This document shows, in pieces, positions 17,329 to 25,742 of a DNA stretch of 51,051 bases; the stretch's first letter is position 1, and every line of letters starts with the position of its first letter. The DNA is from Pirellulaceae bacterium (GTDB lineage Bacteria > Planctomycetota > Planctomycetia > Pirellulales > Pirellulaceae), in assembly GCA_026004775.1 (NCBI GenBank), contig BPJU01000027.1:1-51051 (forward strand), given 5' to 3'. A program made the position numbers and the translations under genes. The notes below the pieces were generated by a model. That model had not been told where the DNA came from. It saw only the letters and a list, made by a program, of their open reading frames with translations, and made no database searches.

Positions 17329-18611
17329 CCTTCGCGGTACCGGCGGCGCACCATGGGGGCCGCTTCCTGGTCGTTGGTGATTTGTTCGGTTTTCGGATCG
17401 AACTGCAAAGTCCGGCCCACACGGGCGGAAATGTTTGCCAGGTGCACCAGTGTAGCCGAGAGATGGCCCGCCATCACGTCCGCATTCAGAGTCTTGCTCT
17501 GGTCCCGAATGCAGTCGAAGAAATTCTGATGATGCGCCACCAGGTCGGCAGGACCGCTGCGCTCGGCAATCAATTTGTTGCGAGGCCCGAACAGCTTCCA
17601 GCCCACGGTGTGGCCAATCAGCAGCATCCCGTCTGTACCGTAAAAAGCGGCCCCGTTCTCATAGCCTTCCTGCACATAGGGCGACCAGATCCGTTGTTCG
17701 AATATCAGTTGTTTCTTGCGAGTAGTCGAGCCTTCAACCGGGTATTCGAAGATGGCGTACTGTGTGTCGGGGAATTGCTGGTCGTCGTCAAAGAAATACT
17801 TCCCACCCAGACAACTGACCGTCGTCGGGTGCGTGGTTACTCCCAGCCCCCAACAGGCCACGTCCAAGTCGTGCACGCCGTCATTGCCGATGTCGCCGCA
17901 GCCGAAGTCGTACCACCAGCGCCAGATCCCGTGCAGCATGTTGGGCCGGTACGGCACCACAGGGCATGGGCCTAACCACATGTCGAAGTCCAAATGAGGA
18001 GGCGGATCGGTGGGCTGACTTTTGCCGATCGACGAGCGGCGCTGGCTGTTCCAGGCTTTGGCCACGAGAATTTCACCGATCTCACCCGCCCGAATGCGCT
18101 CCATCGCCTCGCGGACCACCTCGGTACTGCGGCTTTGCGTGCCGACTTGGAGCCGCTTGCCGGACCGCCGTACGGCTTCCACCATGCAGCGGCCTTCGAA
18201 GATGTTGTGGCAACAGGGCTTCTCGACATATACGTGTTTTCCGGCATCCAGAGCCAGCACCGAGGCTGGAGCATGCCAGTGATCTGGAGTGGCGATGAAC
18301 ACCGCATCGATACTCTTGTCGTCCAAGATCCGGCGAAGATCCCCCACGGCTCGCGGTGCCGTACCGGTCTGGGACTCGACCAGCCGAGCCGCGGCGGCAA
18401 GCCTCTGTTTGTCCACATCGCACACGTAGTCCACTTGCACATCGCGACGGGCAGACAGCACGCGCAGATGATTACTGCCCATCCCGCCGCAACCAATCAG
18501 TCCTACATGGATGCGATCCTGCGCCCCGGACGCGCGGAGTACCCCGCTGGAAACGAGCGCCACCGTGGCCGAAGCCCCCTGGAGAAACCCGCGCCGCGTT
18601 GCCTTGGTCAT
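17301..18611 (-). CDS. Gfo/Idh/MocA family oxidoreductase, Tat-exported
   Basis: 436 residues from ATG at 18611. Residues 1-35 are a twin-arginine signal (TRRGFLQGAS, then a hydrophobic stretch to ASGAQ), common in planctomycete members. The Rossmann motif GLIGCGGMGSNHL follows, then EKPCCHN containing the conserved Glu-Lys-Pro and a C-terminal substrate domain with WWYDFGCGDIGNDGVHDLD. These enzymes oxidise or epimerise sugars with NAD(P); in this secreted group the cofactor is thought to be tightly bound. Substrate unknown. 3' end overlaps the SGNH gene by 28 bases. Confidence 0.88.
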   Translation of the reverse strand: MTKATRRGFLQGASATVALVSSGVLRASGAQDRIHVGLIGCGGMGSNHLRVLSARRDVQVDYVCDVDKQRLAAAARLVESQTGTAPRAVGDLRRILDDKSIDAVFIATPDHWHAPASVLALDAGKHVYVEKPCCHNIFEGRCMVEAVRRSGKRLQVGTQSRSTEVVREAMERIRAGEIGEILVAKAWNSQRRSSIGKSQPTDPPPHLDFDMWLGPCPVVPYRPNMLHGIWRWWYDFGCGDIGNDGVHDLDVACWGLGVTTHPTTVSCLGGKYFFDDDQQFPDTQYAIFEYPVEGSTTRKKQLIFEQRIWSPYVQEGYENGAAFYGTDGMLLIGHTVGWKLFGPRNKLIAERSGPADLVAHHQNFFDCIRDQSKTLNADVMAGHLSATLVHLANISARVGRTLQFDPKTEQITNDQEAAPMVRRRYREGHWAVPRLA

Positions 18612-18929
18612 GGCAAGCTCCTTGTGCGTGAGACCGAGTCGAACGTGCCACTGCCCCACGGCTCGTGCTGAGCCGCGCCACTATTATGGCACTTCTAAAC
18701 AGCAAGTTGCCAGCCAAGTACACGGGACAGGTGCGGAATAACTGGCGACGCGCAGACAACGGCCCGATGAACGCCACACTTGCCGCAAACAACTCGTGCA
18801 GATGAGCGTCAAGGAACAGCGCTCAGCGTAACGCCGGTTGCGTACCTCCGCCGAACGCACGCCTTGAACAATGAACGCCACGGCAAAAGGCCGAGATCCG
18901 GTATGCAGAAGCCCGCAGCCGCCCGACGC
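18612..18929. other. Gene-free stretch
   Basis: 318 bases between the oxidoreductase start and the stop of the PPC-type protein gene. No gene, repeat or clear promoter seen. Confidence 0.35.
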
Positions 18930-20927
18930 TCAGAAGCCCAGCACACGCGCCTCGCTGTACGCTGTACTTAACACCGTCTTGCCGTCGTCACCCAACAAGT
19001 CAGCCGCCAGGACGAGCGTCCACGGATGCTCAGGCAAATCTTTCGGTACCACAATGTTCACCGTGGTCTCGATCGGCTCGCCGGTCAACATAAGTTCGGT
19101 GTCTGACTCGAGTCTCAACGCTCGCTCGATGTCGTCAACTTCTTTTTCCTGATTGTTTTCCTTGACTTTCTTGCGAGGCATGGGTTGGCTGGAAACAAGG
19201 CGCAATCGCACTTTTTGAGATGCCGCTCCGGTCCGCTCCAGCCGCACCTTAGCCGCCAGCGTGGCGCCTTGTTTGAGACGGTCGTCTTCACCGGGCAACC
19301 ACAGCAAACGCAGTGGAGCCGGCTCACCCGGGCCCACCGCGATGAACCATTGCGTCCAGGGATGATGGCGAGCGACAAATTGATCTTTCGCCAACACCAC
19401 CCCGGACTCTGCGTCAGCCTGCTCTAGATGGCCCGTGATGAAAGTGACTTGAGGTTCGATCGGCGTGTCGGCCGAGAGAACGAGCAGAGCTTTATTGTTG
19501 CCGGGAGCAACGAGACTGCCGCTTACTTTTACGCCGTCCGGCAGACCGTGCCATTGGAGAGCTACCGCTCCGTCGTAGGCCTGCCGCGCGGCATCAACGG
19601 CTATCAAGGTCGATCCTCCCTGGGGGATCACCACGCGGTCCGCGTCGGTGGACAATCCGACTCGCGGGCGGCTCTTCAGCTCCACTGCCAGCCGGTAGAC
19701 GCACCCCGTTCCGCCTCGACCCGTTACATCCGAAACCGATACATGCACATACGACGTATTGTCCGGCACCTTGAACTCGACCACCGGATCCGGCGTGCCC
19801 GGCTGGTCATCACCCCGAGCCAGCATTCGGCCATCGGGCGTCTGGACTACGAGCACCGCATCGATGGGCGACCCGACACGCTCGGCAAAGCACTCCACAC
19901 GTACTTCCGTGTTCGCCGAAACCGGCAACGCGTATCGATCCACTTGGCCAGCCTGATCCAAGATCCCGCTTACGCCTCCTGGTAGGCCCGGGAACGCTCG
20001 TGGATCCCCCGTAAGTTCATCCTCCCCCCAATGCGCGTCAGCGGTCACCGCGACAGGAAAAGGTTCGCCGGCGAAATGGCTGCTGTTGGGGAAAAGCCGT
20101 AAAAACGGCCGCCATTCATCGGCCGGAATACGCAAGGAGACTTCGTGGCCGTCGAGCGAACCGCCCACCAGGCGGAACGAACGTTCGGAACCGCGTTGGA
20201 TCGCCAGAGGGTAGGCAGCTTCGGCCCAGTCAAGCTCGCCGATGAACAGAGCAAAATCGCCCGGATTCTCGCCGCGATACACAAGGTCATGCAGCACGAT
20301 CGTGTACGTGCCGTCCTGGGGTAGCACAACCTGGCAGCGTGCATCGCCCGAGCGCGCCAACGAGCCTTGATCGTAGACAATCTGCGTACCGCGCGGGTCC
20401 AGTATGCGAACCACCGGCCGCAACTTGCTTGCCCAGCGACGCGATTCGATTTCTACAAACAGCCGCTGTCCTTGCCTTCCCGGAAAGCGAGCCCGCAGTA
20501 ACGTACTGCCTGTCAGGCGGCCCTCCAGCACTGCTGGTAGCGACGGAACTTCGTCCGACCATCGGTAGACCGGCAAAGAAGTGAGCCGCACAGCGGTGGG
20601 ACTGGAGATTCCGTTTTTCGTTGCCAGCCACGCCGGATAGACGCCCGCCGGTAAGTCTCCTGGAAGTTCCAACACCAGACGCACACGGCCAGGCTGAGCT
20701 TCCAGCAGTTGTTTGGGGGCGATCCGATGCTCGCCGACCAGCATCACGGAGGGCTCGCTCAAGCCGGCACCGTTCACCGTAATCTCGACCGTCGAACCGG
20801 TTTGCCAAACCCGCGGGGCGATGGCATTGATCGTCGGGGCCTGGCCACTGGCCGGATCGCCAAGAGCGACGAACAACGACCCGGACCAAAAGAAAACGGC
20901 GATCAGCCGCGCAAGCTGGCGTAGCAT
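18930..20927 (-). CDS. Exported PPC-domain protein (bacterial pre-peptidase type)
   Basis: 665 residues from ATG at 20927, with GAGGA upstream. Signal peptide at residues 1-30. An IPT/TIG-like domain follows (PRVWQTGSTVEITVNGAGL), then two PPC-like beta domains (around 130-230 and 310-430: LFVEIESRRW, YTIVLHDLVYRGENPGDF; then VRVECFAERVGSPIDAVLVV, LARGDDQPG), and a 200-residue C-terminal region of beta type. Typical of large secreted planctomycete proteins, usually encoded beside cytochromes or DUF1501 proteins; here it stands alone. Probably binds polymers or other surface proteins. No catalytic residues seen. Confidence 0.75.
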   Translation of the reverse strand: MLRQLARLIAVFFWSGSLFVALGDPASGQAPTINAIAPRVWQTGSTVEITVNGAGLSEPSVMLVGEHRIAPKQLLEAQPGRVRLVLELPGDLPAGVYPAWLATKNGISSPTAVRLTSLPVYRWSDEVPSLPAVLEGRLTGSTLLRARFPGRQGQRLFVEIESRRWASKLRPVVRILDPRGTQIVYDQGSLARSGDARCQVVLPQDGTYTIVLHDLVYRGENPGDFALFIGELDWAEAAYPLAIQRGSERSFRLVGGSLDGHEVSLRIPADEWRPFLRLFPNSSHFAGEPFPVAVTADAHWGEDELTGDPRAFPGLPGGVSGILDQAGQVDRYALPVSANTEVRVECFAERVGSPIDAVLVVQTPDGRMLARGDDQPGTPDPVVEFKVPDNTSYVHVSVSDVTGRGGTGCVYRLAVELKSRPRVGLSTDADRVVIPQGGSTLIAVDAARQAYDGAVALQWHGLPDGVKVSGSLVAPGNNKALLVLSADTPIEPQVTFITGHLEQADAESGVVLAKDQFVARHHPWTQWFIAVGPGEPAPLRLLWLPGEDDRLKQGATLAAKVRLERTGAASQKVRLRLVSSQPMPRKKVKENNQEKEVDDIERALRLESDTELMLTGEPIETTVNIVVPKDLPEHPWTLVLAADLLGDDGKTVLSTAYSEARVLGF

Positions 20928-21046
20928 GGCGGAAATCCTCTGCAAGTTGAGGCACCCATCTTCAACGGGCCCTCATCGATCGACGACGTTCCGTTCAAGG
21001 AACAAACGGCAGTGGGTACACCGAAAGGTTTGACCGCGGGTCACCG

Positions 21047-22030
21047 CTAGTTTTTCGGCGGCGCGAACGGGTCGTCTCCCGGCTTGGGTGGGTTTTGAGG
21101 CGGGTTGGCGGGCCGCTGGGGAGCGAACGGATCCGTTCCGCCTTGGTCCTTGGGGCCCTCACCAAACGGATCGGGAAGCTCGCCCCCTGGCAAACCAGGT
21201 ACCAGGCCTTCGGGAACACTCGGTGTCAGCGCTCGACCAAATGCTCGGAACAAACCTGAAACGGCGCCTCGAGATTTACCCGACTGAGGCTCGCCACCTG
21301 CCTTGTCGTTTGCGGCATTTTTCGGCTGGGCACCCGGCGCGGCGAACGGATCGCCGGTGGGCGGCTGCGCAGGAGTCGGTGCGGGAACTGTGGCCGGAGG
21401 CTGCGAGGCACTCGGTGTGGGCGAGGCTGGTGGAGCCGGCGGAGTCGGCGCCGGTGCCGTCGCCGCCGTCATGGGAGCCGCCGAGGTCCCGGCAAACGGG
21501 TCGTCCTCAGAAGGCTGCCCTTGCTGGACACTGGGAGGAATGACCGGTTGGCGAACCAAGTCTTTCGGAGGAAAAAGGACTCGACGTTCGTTGTCCAGGA
21601 ATTCGGCGTACAGCGCGCGAGCGATCTTGTCGCGGCGCTCGGCTGCTTCGACCTGCGCTTGCTCGCGATGCTTTTCCAACACCAGCCGCACCTGCCCTTG
21701 GACGCGTTCCAAGGCTCGGCTGACGTTCGTATTGTCCACGTCCTCCACCTCCAATTCGGCCCCTTTACGAAAATCCGCCTCAGCTTCTGACTTGCGGCCC
21801 AATGCATACAGTGTGCAGCCGCGGAAATAGTAGACACGCGGGTCGCTCGTCCCTTTGTTTATTGCCCGATCCAGCAGCCGATACGCCTCGTCCAAATCCC
21901 CACGGTAATAAGCATGGACGCCGCGGCCGTAAAGTTCGGCCACTATTGGGTCCTGTGCGGAGAGCCGCACATCGGCGCGCAGCCACCCAATCGCCATCAC
22001 GACCAGTATCCACACCGTCAGTCGCGTCAT
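21047..22030 (-). CDS. Exported TPR protein with repeated DPF motifs
   Basis: 327 residues from ATG at 22030, with GAGGAGGGA upstream. Signal peptide at residues 1-26. A tetratricopeptide-like pair spans about 30-95 (AYYRGDLDEAYRLLDRAI, then VYYFRGCTLYALGRKSEAE), followed by a helical region and a long Pro/Ala/Thr/Gln-rich tail. The tail carries five DPF-centred motifs (DDPFAG, GDPFAAP, PDPFGEG, TDPFAPQ, DDPFAPP), the last at the C-terminus. Function unknown; the tail is probably disordered and used for binding. Same strand as the PPC gene, separated by 119 bases. Confidence 0.7.
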   Translation of the reverse strand: MTRLTVWILVVMAIGWLRADVRLSAQDPIVAELYGRGVHAYYRGDLDEAYRLLDRAINKGTSDPRVYYFRGCTLYALGRKSEAEADFRKGAELEVEDVDNTNVSRALERVQGQVRLVLEKHREQAQVEAAERRDKIARALYAEFLDNERRVLFPPKDLVRQPVIPPSVQQGQPSEDDPFAGTSAAPMTAATAPAPTPPAPPASPTPSASQPPATVPAPTPAQPPTGDPFAAPGAQPKNAANDKAGGEPQSGKSRGAVSGLFRAFGRALTPSVPEGLVPGLPGGELPDPFGEGPKDQGGTDPFAPQRPANPPQNPPKPGDDPFAPPKN

Positions 22031-22745
22031 GGCTTGATCCCTCCTCAGCTTGCTACGGCAACCGCAGCGGTTCACCGCACGTCGCGGTGGCCCACCACCT
22101 ATAAAACTGTATCGTAATCCAGCCAGGAGCGCGTGGCAAGCAAGCGCCAGCCTGACTCACCCCCCGGTTTTCCACGGATTCTCCGTGGCAAGCCGTCCGT
22201 CCAAGGCAAAGTCCGTTCCACTGTCCAGAGTGAGCGATTGCCTGTGGTCTTGAGCAAGTTGTCGGAAGCGGTCAGATAGTTTCCGGAAAATATGACCAGC
22301 ACCTTTACGCTCGATTCTCCGCAGGATTGTACCGTGGCTTTCGGTCGACCTCCGTAATCAGTCCGCCGGTTCCCGTACCTCCCAGCAGTGTATTGCCCCG
22401 GAAGTCGTCAAGCCTTCGACGTTCTTCGATCTGTGCGGGACGGTCTTTAACGCCGGATACGCAAAGGTTGCTGTTTTTCCCACGAAATCGCCGTTTGCGA
22501 ACGCCTCGCAGAAAGCTCGCCAATAATCCGCTTCCGAGTGTCTGTGGATCCACAGAACAATGGTGCGCCCCATTATCGGAGGGCGATTCGGCCGCTCTTG
22601 TTTCCAGCGTGCCGCAACCTCTTCCGGAGGTCAGTACGCCGTTGACCCGCTACGGAGAAATTCGCTGAAATTCGCTGAACGGTGCCGCGTCGCACCACCT
22701 GCTGGATAGGGCGGTTGGAGGTCAACGTCCCACGTACCCGAATGC
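22031..22745. other. Gene-free stretch
   Basis: About 715 bases upstream of the TPR gene. Open frames on both strands are short, lack ribosome binding sites and match nothing I know; the stretch may include decayed coding sequence. It leads directly into the inverted-repeat element at 22746. Confidence 0.35.
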
Positions 22746-22958
22746 GTAACCGTTCACGGTTGGCAAATAAAGAAAACGATATTGGTTTAGGGGGTAGCGG
22801 AAGTCGCAAGGCGGAACGCGCCAGCGTTCCGCCGTAAGACTTCCGCATTGAAAAAATCCTCGCGAAGCGTCTACTTTCCGTATGCGGAACACGCAAGTGT
22901 TCCGCACTTTCAATGGTGAGGCACCGAACGACCCTCGAATTCAACCGTGAACGGTTAC
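22746..22958. repeat. 213-base element with 17-base inverted ends and internal hairpins
   Basis: GTAACCGTTCACGGTTG at 22746-22762 is exactly inverted at 22942-22958. Inside are a nested hairpin (GCGGAAGTC 22797-22805 with GACTTCCGC 22838-22846, enclosing GCGGAACGC 22811-22819 with GCGTTCCGC 22824-22832), a second hairpin (GCGGAACAC 22884-22892 with GTGTTCCGC 22897-22905), and CATTGAAA 22846-22853 pairing with TTTCAATG 22908-22915. It encodes no protein. Likely a miniature mobile element or a BIME-type array. Confidence 0.7.
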
Positions 22959-23333
22959 CCGAACGCCAATCCAGTGACACAGCGAGCGACTGCAACGGGC
23001 ACGCTTGTTTCGCAGACGGTTCGGAAAGTTCTCGGGCAAAACTCCGTCCGGCAACAGCCCCATCGATCTTTCAAGAACAATCCCTTATCCATTGAGGCTA
23101 AACGAGGCACCGCCAAACTCTTTTCCAACCGTCGAAATCCGGGGATGACCGAGATCGCCGGCAACGGTGTGGCCGCCCCGCGTGGCCGCGGTGAGCCGCC
23201 TGTCGCGGCCGACCAGTTGCCAGAGCCTGAGGATCGGCGCATCATGAGCCGAAACAGGGTCGGGGTGATGTCCGGCCAGGACGAACGGTTCGCGGGCAAC
23301 GAACAAGCCCACTGGTGCGAAGGAGGCCGTCCG
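22959..23333. other. Leader region of the VCBS protein gene
   Basis: 375 bases in which the downstream frame stays open, but the residues look non-coding (no hydrophobic or conserved pattern) and the strong AGGAGG at 23321 places the start at 23334. No promoter identified with confidence. Confidence 0.4.
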
Positions 23334-24557
23334 ATGTGCGCTGCACGGCGATGCGGTGGATGGGCAGGCGTGATGGTCTGGGGAGTGCTGCCGCTAGTGG
23401 CGGAGGTTGTGCCGGCGACAACGACGGCCGCGCCGCCTGTTTTCGAAAGCCAAACCATCGACGACCAACTGGAAATCGGCTACGGCCTGGTTCCGGCCGA
23501 TGTCGACGGAGACGGCCGCCCCGATATCGTGCTGGCCGACAAGACGCGTTTCGTCTGGTACCGCAACCCCGATTGGAAGAAATTCGTCCTCGCCGAACGG
23601 CTGACTGTGCACGACAACGTGTGCGTCGCCGCTCGAGATATCGACGGCGACGGGAAAGCCGAACTGGCCGTCGGCGCCAACTGGAATCCTTCCGACACGG
23701 TAGACTCCGGATCGGTGCACTACCTGGTAGCTCCGGCGGATCGCACCCAGCCATGGCAAGCGGTCAAGCTGCATCACGAACCGACCGTGCACCGAATGCA
23801 TTGGGTACAGGTGGATCGGCAACAATACGTGCTCGTCGTATCGCCTTTGCATGGCCGAGGCAATCGCAACGGTGAAGGTGCTGGAGCCCGCCTGCTCGCT
23901 TACAGCATCCCGAAGGATGTCCGCCAGCCGTGGCCCACGACGCTGCTGGATGATTCGATGCACATGACCCACAACCTTGACCCGTGTCAGTGGTATGCCG
24001 GCACACCTGCCGAGGAGTTGTTGTACATCGGTCGAGAAGGTGCCCTGCTGTTGTACCTGGACAACGGCAAATGGAAGAAAATGGTGCTGGAACGGGTGGA
24101 GGGAGGAGGGGAAATCCGCATGGTGGTGTTGGCCGGTGGCCGGCGGGCCGTCGCCACCATCGAGCCGATGCACGGTGATCGCCTGGTTCTCTATGTTTCT
24201 GATCAACGCGGCGACGCTGCGCCGGGCACTCCCGTCAGCTTTGTCGAGCGCGTTCTGCTGGATGATAACTTTCAGGGAGGCCACGCCATTGCCGCCGGCG
24301 ATCTTGTGGCTAACCCCGGTCAGGAAATCGTGGCCGGGTGGCGGCTGCCGAATCGAGACGGGAAGGTCGGGTTGAAGCTCTACTGGGCGGTGGACCCGGA
24401 CGGCCGCCAATGGGAATCGTGCTGGCTGGACGAGAACGGCATGGCTACCGAAGATGCACGGCTGGCCGACCTGGACGGGGATGGACGCCTGGACGTGATA
24501 GCCGCCGGCCGAGCCACGAAGAATCTGAAGATTTACTGGAACCGTTCACAGCCCTAA
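23334..24557 (+). CDS. Exported FG-GAP/VCBS beta-propeller protein
   Basis: 407 residues from ATG 23334, with AGGAGG seven bases upstream. Signal peptide at about residues 1-33. Repeated calcium-binding-like blades DVDGDGRPDIVLAD, DIDGDGKAELAVGA, and near the C-terminus DLDGDGRLDVIAAG, each of the D-x-D-x-D-G type found in FG-GAP/VCBS propellers. The fold is usually a seven-bladed propeller used for binding at the cell surface; this subgroup is common in planctomycetes. Ligand unknown. The next gene, a DapA-family lyase, starts 109 bases further on the same strand. Confidence 0.8.
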   Translation: MCAARRCGGWAGVMVWGVLPLVAEVVPATTTAAPPVFESQTIDDQLEIGYGLVPADVDGDGRPDIVLADKTRFVWYRNPDWKKFVLAERLTVHDNVCVAARDIDGDGKAELAVGANWNPSDTVDSGSVHYLVAPADRTQPWQAVKLHHEPTVHRMHWVQVDRQQYVLVVSPLHGRGNRNGEGAGARLLAYSIPKDVRQPWPTTLLDDSMHMTHNLDPCQWYAGTPAEELLYIGREGALLLYLDNGKWKKMVLERVEGGGEIRMVVLAGGRRAVATIEPMHGDRLVLYVSDQRGDAAPGTPVSFVERVLLDDNFQGGHAIAAGDLVANPGQEIVAGWRLPNRDGKVGLKLYWAVDPDGRQWESCWLDENGMATEDARLADLDGDGRLDVIAAGRATKNLKIYWNRSQP

Positions 24558-24666
24558 GCGATGGGATCGGCGTGTTTGTGGAACGCCCGCACCAAAACGA
24601 CAGGCGGGTCGCCCGAGCAAACTCACGGGATAAACTCCCAAACTGCTACGGCCAGGAGTTCCATCG

Positions 24667-25596
24667 GTGATCACACCACGTACAGAAGCACTGGCACGCC
24701 GGCTGGCCAACGTCCAGGTCATACCGGCCACGGCATTCGATGCGTCGGGAGGCGTTGCTTTGGAGACGATGCAACGCCACTGGGAACAACTGGTAGAGGC
24801 TGGGATTCGCGTGTTCGTACCCGGTGCCGGCAGCGCCGAATTTCACAGCTTGACGGATGAAGAATTGCTGGCTGTGATCCGAGCCGCCCGCCGGACGCTC
24901 GGCGACTCTATCACGCTGGTCGCCCCGATCGGGCGTGCTCTGAAAAGCGCCCAGCGGCTGGCAGCGGAGTGCCTTGAGGCCGGAGCCGATGCGCTGCTGG
25001 TTATGCCGCTGGACTTTCCCTATCTTTCGGACACCGGCGCCCGCCGCTATTACGAAGCCCTGCTCGACTCGGTGGAAGCACCTCTGCTTATTTACAAAAA
25101 AGATGACATACCGAGCCACGATCTATTACTGGCTTTGAGCGACCATCCGTGGCTTGTCGGTGTAAAATATGCGCAACCGGACGTGGCCGGTTTTCAGCGG
25201 ATTGTCGAACAGGATGCAGGTCGCTCGGCGTGGTATTGCGGCCTGGCGGAACGCTACGCGCCGTATTTTCACCTGGCTGGAGCAGCAAGTTATACGAGCG
25301 GGGCGGGAAATATCTGCCCGCGGATAACTTTGAAACTGTTTCAGGCGTTGCTGGAGGGAAATTGGAATGAAGCATTACGCTGGCAACGCGCGCTGCTGCC
25401 GATCGAATATCATCGGGCCCAGGAGAAAAATTCGTATAATGTAACTACGCTCAAATATGCGCTTCGTCACCTGGGATTGGACTTCGGGCCGCCAAGACCG
25501 CCGCAACGCTGTCTTACGGATAGTGAAATTGCAAAGCTTGACGAGTTGCTGGATCCTATTCTGAAGCTGGAAAAAGAATTGGCTGCTCAAGTGTAG
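24667..25596 (+). CDS. Dihydrodipicolinate synthase family lyase
   Basis: 309 residues from GTG 24667, with AGGAG upstream; the usual length for the family. A (beta/alpha)8 barrel is indicated, with GAGSAEFHSLTDEE where DapA-type proteins have G-T-T-G-E, the catalytic tyrosine in LLIYKK and the Schiff-base lysine in LVGVKYA. The change from the G-T-T-G-E signature to G-A-G-S-A-E-F places it with keto-sugar-acid dehydratases/aldolases (such as 5-dehydro-4-deoxyglucarate dehydratase-like members) rather than lysine biosynthesis. Exact substrate not predictable. Confidence 0.8.
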   Translation: MITPRTEALARRLANVQVIPATAFDASGGVALETMQRHWEQLVEAGIRVFVPGAGSAEFHSLTDEELLAVIRAARRTLGDSITLVAPIGRALKSAQRLAAECLEAGADALLVMPLDFPYLSDTGARRYYEALLDSVEAPLLIYKKDDIPSHDLLLALSDHPWLVGVKYAQPDVAGFQRIVEQDAGRSAWYCGLAERYAPYFHLAGAASYTSGAGNICPRITLKLFQALLEGNWNEALRWQRALLPIEYHRAQEKNSYNVTTLKYALRHLGLDFGPPRPPQRCLTDSEIAKLDELLDPILKLEKELAAQV

Positions 25597-25619
25597 TGGC
25601 CCGCGGCTCGTCGCATCGT

Positions 25620-25635
25620 CATGTGAAATCACATG
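25620..25635. repeat. 16-base inverted repeat
   Basis: CATGTGA, two bases, TCACATG, 24 bases after the lyase stop and 107 before the GTPase start. Too short for a terminator and without a T-run; it might be an operator for the following gene. Confidence 0.35.
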
Positions 25636-25742
25636 CCGGTTGCCATGGCAGGCTCTGAACTAACAATTGGTAGTACGACCCATCACCTTTCAGTCAAGCG
25701 TCCGGATACACCTGTGTTTGGGGATAGCAAGTTCACCGTGCG

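Noticed and set aside
22305-22553. 82-residue minus-strand frame upstream of the TPR gene as a gene
   Set aside because: No ribosome binding site, no recognisable family and surrounded by non-coding sequence.
23394-24410. 338-residue minus-strand frame opposite the VCBS protein gene
   Set aside because: Antisense shadow of a codon-biased gene; no known motifs.
24667-25596. DapA-family gene called as dihydrodipicolinate synthase itself
   Set aside because: The G-T-T-G-E signature is replaced, and no lysine pathway gene is near.
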